A stretch of 64,000 nucleotides of DNA from Platycnemis pennipes (taxonomy: Eukaryota > Arthropoda > Insecta > Odonata > Platycnemididae): assembly GCA_933228895.1 (NCBI GenBank), contig OW121846.1, positions 22,697,088 through 22,761,087 on the forward strand. The letters are read 5' to 3'. Shown here piece after piece: positions 59,440 to 64,000 of the stretch. The position numbers and the translations under genes were made by a program. The notes under the pieces are model-generated. The model was not told where the DNA came from. It ran no database searches and saw nothing but the letters and a program-made list of their open reading frames with translations. Within the stretch, counting starts at the first letter, position 1. Every line of letters starts with the position of its first letter.

Positions 59440-61004
59440 TCCACATAGTAGGTGGCAATGAAGATGCACCAATCAATCTCAGAGATGTATTTGCTAATGA
59501 TGATGGGGCAGCTGGAGGGTAGCTATACCTACAGGAGGAGTATGATTCCCTTATGGAAAACTATGCTTGGGTTCTGGTTGATCGTCCCAGGGATAGATGA
59601 GTGGTGCAGAATAAATGAGTTTTTAAAATTAAAAGGGGGGCTAAAGGTGAGGTATGTCAACACAGGGCTCGACTCGTAGCTAAAGGTTTTAATCAGGAGC
59701 ATGGTCTTGATTACGATGAGACTTTCTCTTGTGTCGTCCGCAACTCAGCATTCAGAACTCTAGCTGCAGAATTGGATTTGGAAATTGACCATGTAGATGT
59801 GGAAACAGTTTTTTTTAATGGTGACCTCGAAGAAGAGATCTACATGGAACAACCTGAGGGCTTAGTAAAAGGCAATCAAAAGAGTAAAGTTTGTTTGCTG
59901 GTAAAAGCTATATATGAGTTGAAGCAAGCATCAAGGGCATGGAATAAGAGGCTGCATAATGCTCTTGTTGATGTACATTACAATAAATCTAAATAGGAGC
60001 CATGTGTGCACAATAAATGTATAGAAAAAGGTATTGTTAATATAGCTTTTTATGTTGATGATACTGTTGTCTTCTCCAGTGACAAAGTTGAAAAGGATAA
60101 ACTTGTCAGAGCTCATGTTGAGATTTAAATGTAGATATTTGGGGGAGGCAAAACACTGTCTTGGATTAAGGATTAGTCAGAGCTGGAGTAATGGAGACAT
60201 TTATGTTGATCAGAAGCCCTACATCAAATAATTATTATCCAAATTTGGTATTGCCGATTGCAAAAGTGTGAGTACTCCCTTAGATGTGAATTTCAAAATG
60301 TGTGATGATGACTGTGCTGGTAAGGAAAGTGAACATCCCCATTTTCCTTACCAATGTTTAGTGGGATCTCTTATCTATCTTGCTGTGTTTAGTAGACCAG
60401 ACATTTCACATGCATTGAGTGTTCTGAGTCAATTCAATTCAAATTGCAATGAAACTCATTGGAAGGGTGCGAAAAGGGTTTTGAGATAGGTACTTAAAGG
60501 GAACATTAGAGTTTCATCTTGTTTTCAGAAAGAGTGACAAGAACATTGAAGGTTTTTTTGATGGGGACTGGAGCAATAATTCCAAGGACAGAAGGTCCTA
60601 CACTGGGTTTGTGTTTAAACTTGGTGGTGGTGCTGCAAGTTGGGAGTCAAGGAAGCGGCAGTGTGGCCCTGTCTAGTACAGAGGCCGAGTATATGGCACT
60701 GACAGAAGCAGCCAAGGAAGCTGTTTATGCTAAATGTTTTCTGTCAGAGTTTTTGGAATTAAGTGACTCCAATTTATTGTTTAATCTCCATCAAAGTATC
60801 CTAAAATTTGCCAGCAATCCTGATTTTCATGACAAGACTAATCATATTGACATTAGGCATCATTTCATTCAAGTGTTGAAGTAAAGTTAATGTACCTCCC
60901 AACAGACTCCATGCCTTCAGATGTGCTAACTAAAGGACTCAGTGTAGTGAAACATCTTTCATGTGTGAAAGGTTTGGGCTTGTAGCCTAAGAATTGAAGG
61001 AGAG
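59440..61004 (+). pseudogene. Copia pol fragment (RT and RNase H), decayed
   Basis: Plus-strand pieces in order: RARLVAKGFNQEHGLDYDET, DVETVFFNGDLEEEIYMEQP with KAIYELKQASRAWNKRL, then IAFYVDDTVVFS (the intact YVDD active site). After these come CLVGSLIYLAVFSRPDISHA and, in RNase H, SSTEAEYMALTEAAKEAVY. The end has DVLTKGLS before the polypurine tract. Gag, protease and integrase are absent; stops and frameshifts separate the pieces. The element is antisense to the host gene, in its exon A-B intron. Confidence 0.92.
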
Positions 61005-61290
61005 TGTTAGTTTGTAATACTTGCGCTTCTACCAATTATATTTTTAACATATTGGAATTTTTCCATCATATCCACTGAGACATGTGTAACGTATGCATTA
61101 GTGTGAGTGATATATGTAGATAGGTACTGTATAATTTGTAATAAAAGTAATAAAATGTATGTAACTATGTGAGTATGTAGATGTGATAGTTATGCTGATG
61201 GGTTGATGGTGTTTTACTCCATGCTTGTGAATGAATTGACTGAAATACATATAATGTCCTATCACCAATGTTAAAGGTAGCACTAGCAGT
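61005..61290 (+). repeat. Copia 3' LTR (start visible, end uncertain)
   Basis: GAATTGAAGGAGAG resembles a polypurine tract and is followed directly by TGTTAG, the LTR start also seen at 1423. I could not fix the right end. Confidence 0.5.
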
Positions 61291-61643
61291 CAAGACTGGC
61301 TTTGTGGTACCCAAAAAGCAATCTGTTTTCAGGGACTAATTAGGGCTTGTGGGGGTTGGGGCAGAGTATGTCTCCAAGGTTGTCGTAAACAGCTCCTTTG
61401 GCAAAGAGTACTCGAATCACATTTCATAGATTCATACATTGTCCAAGCTACTACTAGTTATGATTGCTTCAGGTAATGGGTGTTTAATTTACTAACACAA
61501 TGCATGGTTATTTTGACAAAAATGGTGCTTCACGCATAATGGTAGGATAATAAAATACATGATAAAATTCTTCAAATTTTGTGAAATCATCTTGTTATCA
61601 ATACTCTGAGCACACAAAAGTAGTGGACTGAAATACATTGAGT

Positions 61644-61866
61644 CAGGGGCATCGGAAATATTTTCGCTGGGGCCCAACCTTGAAAAGGGCCCGGCTCCTA
61701 AGAAAAGGGCCCACATTTTTTAAGGATAGGAGGGGATAGAGACTAGAATTTATCTCAAAGAGCATATGAAGGTGTGAGAATATGCATCAGAAGGGAAAAA
61801 GCTAGAGCCTGGGGCCAATTGTGGGGGGGTCTTCGGCCCCTCCTGCCCCCACTTCCGATGCTGCTG
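61644..61866. mobile_element. hAT-type MITE, 223 bp, 8-bp target duplication
   Basis: Ends CAGGGGCATCGGAA and, at the other side, TTCCGATGCTGCTG. Both sides are flanked by CATTGAGT (61636-61643 and 61867-61874). No coding content; the interior is GC-rich with GGGCCC-type patches. It sits 68 bp past the splice donor of exon A. Confidence 0.88.
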
Positions 61867-61934
61867 CATTGAGTATATTTATCTCACATCTCTCATTTGA
61901 TTTGGTACCTGTTTGATATGAAAGCTCATCTCAC

Positions 61935-62136
61935 CTGTGTAAAGGAAGGTGTTTGTGTGTCCACCAACAACAAGGTCAATATCAGGAACACCCCGAGCGA
62001 TTTCCAAATCAGTCCTGTATCCAGAATGACCAAGTGCAATTAATATCTTTACCCCTTCAGATCTCAACTTAGCAGCCTCCTTTGCCACACTCTCAACCTC
62101 AGGAAAAAGTTTAACTTTTCCCAGTTGTGAAATTTC
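61935..62136 (-). CDS. 5'-nucleotidase exon A (metal-binding half of the phosphatase domain)
   Basis: Encodes residues 1-67 of the visible protein. The acceptor TTTTTAG precedes GAA at 62136 and the donor GTGAG follows 61935; the exon starts in phase 0 and leaves one base. It carries ALGHSGY and DLVVGGHTNTFLYT, the segment whose two histidines bind the catalytic metals in CD73. The preceding residues (GKVKLFPEVESVAKEAAKL) match the helix before them in the family. The start is fixed by the acceptor, not an ATG, so upstream exons are missing. A 223-bp hAT-like MITE ends 68 bp downstream of the donor in the following intron. Confidence 0.93.
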
Positions 62137-62521
62137 CTAAAAATGGAAAACAGATGGTCATAATCTTGGGAAAACACATCATTAATTTTAAGTATAGACC
62201 ATCTTCACCATTCAAATAATTTATCAGTCATGAATACACTATGATACAAAATTGAAAAATGATTTAATTTGAAGAATGATCAGGTCAAAATTTTCATGAA
62301 TAAGAAACTAAAAAGCTTTACTGAAATTCATAATTTTTCGGAATAAGATATTACTTAACATTAAAATATTTAAAGAAAATGAATACTTCATTTTTTCCCT
62401 AACATTGACAGTCATGATGGCATATTTCAAATGAGTACCTACTGCATACTCATGTCAACTAAAATGTGGACAGGAAATGGAAAAATGGAAACTCAGGATG
62501 ATTCGCAAAATATTAATCCAC

Positions 62522-62840
62522 ATAAATTTGAGTTAGTTAGTTACTCATGGGAGGCAACAAACAGCTGAGATCATTTGTGCCGTTTAGGATAGGTTGGTAA
62601 ATAGGTAATGGTAGGAATTTTCAGGGAATGGAGGAAGGGTGGAGAGAAACCCAGCATTGACATTAGCTTACTCTTAACCACAGGTGCCAAGAGGACCAAG
62701 GCTTAATGTCCCATCTAACAGATGGGGTACTGAACCTGAAATGTCCTCCACTAGGCACTCAAGCAGGGACTAGTTTGCCACTGAAAAATCCACCACTGCC
62801 AGGAAAAAAACCCGAGCTCTCGGGATGGGAGGCCAGTGGG
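62522..62840 (-). repeat. S1 SINE-like repeat (minus copy)
   Basis: Begins with the TTAGTTAGTTA end and contains GTGCCGTTTAGGATAGGTTG, TTAGCTTACTCTTAACCACA and GGCACTCAAGCAGGGACTAG, all matching family S1. It lies upstream of exon A. Confidence 0.65.
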
Positions 62841-63227
62841 AAGGGAAAGGGTAGACCTCCACGTTTATCTTCGTGCGAAACCCCTGCTCAGCATCAGAGG
62901 CAAGAAAATCCGAAGAAAACACAGTATAGGATACCAAATGTTAAATATAAAATTCCAGAATCATGCTTAAGACAGGATCAATAGAATAAATTAAATTTGT
63001 AACAAAAATGGAAGATCGTGACGTAAGAGATTTATTCGAGGCCAGATAGAAGAATATGAGCGACTTCTGGAGTGACCATATAGAGCGATGTGTGGGGGAA
63101 GGCAGGGGGGTGGTGAGGAGGGAGAGTAGCTTTAGCTATGAATGGAAAATTAAGAGGAAGGGTTGTTATCGCGGAGCAGATAAGTAGTTCTGCACTACTC
63201 ATGAAATTTTAGGCATTCCCAATAAAA

Positions 63228-63506
63228 ATGGCCACAATTCTGGTGGAAGAAATAATAGGTGAAATAATAGACGGAGTTCCAAGTAAATACTTGATTGCCA
63301 TGGAGGATCGGAACTCGATGGTGGACGACGGGAGAAATGAGAGCGAGGGAGGGAATATGGTTCAGGAAAAAGAAATGGCCATACACAGAAACACCTTGAT
63401 TTCAACAAAAAGACCTAGAAATTCCAAATACCCGATTGAAAAACCATTGGAGGTACACTTGACTAGTGCCGGAAGATTAGAATTTGATCATGTGAGAAAT
63501 ATTTAG
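63228..63506 (+). CDS. Unidentified 92-codon open frame
   Basis: Opens MATILVEEIIGEIIDGVPS and ends GRLEFDHVRNI. Strongly polar and acidic-basic mixed, no signal peptide or membrane segment, not recognised. The upstream ATG context (AAAAATGG) is good. It may be a remnant of a mobile-element ORF, as the region is otherwise without genes. Confidence 0.2.
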   Translation: MATILVEEIIGEIIDGVPSKYLIAMEDRNSMVDDGRNESEGGNMVQEKEMAIHRNTLISTKRPRNSKYPIEKPLEVHLTSAGRLEFDHVRNI

Positions 63507-64000
63507 ATTCATCATAATAAAATGTATAGGAGGTAGTGGATGAACGCCTAAGTGGCGATTAGGAGTGGGAAAATAGACTTAGTAAAGCGGAAAGACTAAA
63601 AGGAATCTGTAACACGTTGTGCATCCGGAAATCATGGATTACGGAAAAAGTTAATTAAAAACATGCCAGAAAGAAAGAATGTAAATACAGAGGAACTTAA
63701 AATTAAGTACCGGGATATAAATAACAAGCTAAATACAGAAACCAATAGGTACGGCAAGGAAAGTCACGCGGTCTAAATGAATGTGCCTATCAATGACTAT
63801 CTGGGAAATACGCGTTTTGGAAATGGATGGTTGTGGGATGGATAGGTACCATAATTATTAAATAATACTGCTAATACAATAACACACATGCATGTTTTTG
63901 GATTAATTTTACCCATTGCTATAATTTACGCTACCGGCACCAAATCCGGAGTAACAAGGCACGGAAAGTGGGAACTCGCATTGTCACTCTCCACCCCTTC

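Larger units (their letters stand above)
28136..62136 (-). other. Ecto-5'-nucleotidase (CD73/NT5E-like) gene, 3' seven exons
   Basis: Overview of a partial spliced gene. The seven exons join in phase (lengths 202, 198, 164, 100, 162, 204 and 242 bp, 1272 bp in all) to give 423 residues plus a stop. The family hydrolyses extracellular nucleoside 5'-monophosphates to nucleosides at the outer membrane face, using two metal ions. Visible family marks are ALGHSGY and VVGGHTN (metal ligands), CRNVECN, GGGIR, LPFEN, a CSAC cysteine pair, FLAEGGDGY and a C-terminal hydrophobic GPI-type tail. The N-terminal metal-binding part is not in the window, so its exons should lie right of 64000. Introns run from 277 bp to over 13 kb and are full of transposons. 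A salivary apyrase/5'-nucleotidase paralogue is possible, since the families share this architecture. Confidence 0.93.

Overview
The window looks like a piece of a large, AT-rich, repeat-laden arthropod genome, most likely an insect. This rests on a spliced eukaryotic gene with kilobase-scale introns, insect-type copia, piggyBac, mariner and hAT elements, several non-LTR retrotransposons (LINEs), and tRNA-derived short repeats (SINEs). No bacterial-style operon, CRISPR array or complete rRNA/tRNA gene is visible.

The one confident host gene is the 3' part of an ecto-5'-nucleotidase (CD73/NT5E-like) on the minus strand. It runs from about 62136 down to 28136 in seven exons: 62136-61935, 58374-58177, 54282-54119, 40634-40535, 38223-38062, 37784-37581 and 28377-28136. 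All junctions are GT/AG and all phases agree. The 424 codons (423 residues plus stop) cover the second half of the metallophosphatase domain, the whole C-terminal nucleotide-binding domain and a GPI-anchor-type tail. The first third of the protein lies beyond the right edge.

The introns are a museum of transposons. From right to left they hold a 223-bp hAT MITE 68 bp from a splice donor; a decayed copia pol with its 3' LTR start; a nearly intact DD41D mariner with 518-bp terminal repeats; a piggyBac element inserted into another copy of itself in opposite orientation; a 911-bp hAT remnant carrying a BED-finger fragment; several LINE fragments, one of them split by a long-TIR element; inverted tRNA-like repeats; and foldback elements with hammerhead-ribozyme-like cores, probably Penelope-like in origin.

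The left 28 kb, downstream of the 5'-nucleotidase gene, has no gene I can name. It holds a copia LTR-gag derivative with abnormal inverted ends (1423-2034), SINEs, LINE 3' ends, a third foldback element (25895-26115) and one candidate unidentified minus-strand exon near 18.5 kb.

The least ordinary content is the family of small foldback elements (25895-26115, 44581-44826 and, larger and with a TATA box, 36988-37364). They carry CUGANGA...GAAAC...GUC hammerhead cores on facing strands. Two of them have 12-bp target duplications, and the short stem III covaries between copies. All calls come from reading the sequence; no database search was run.
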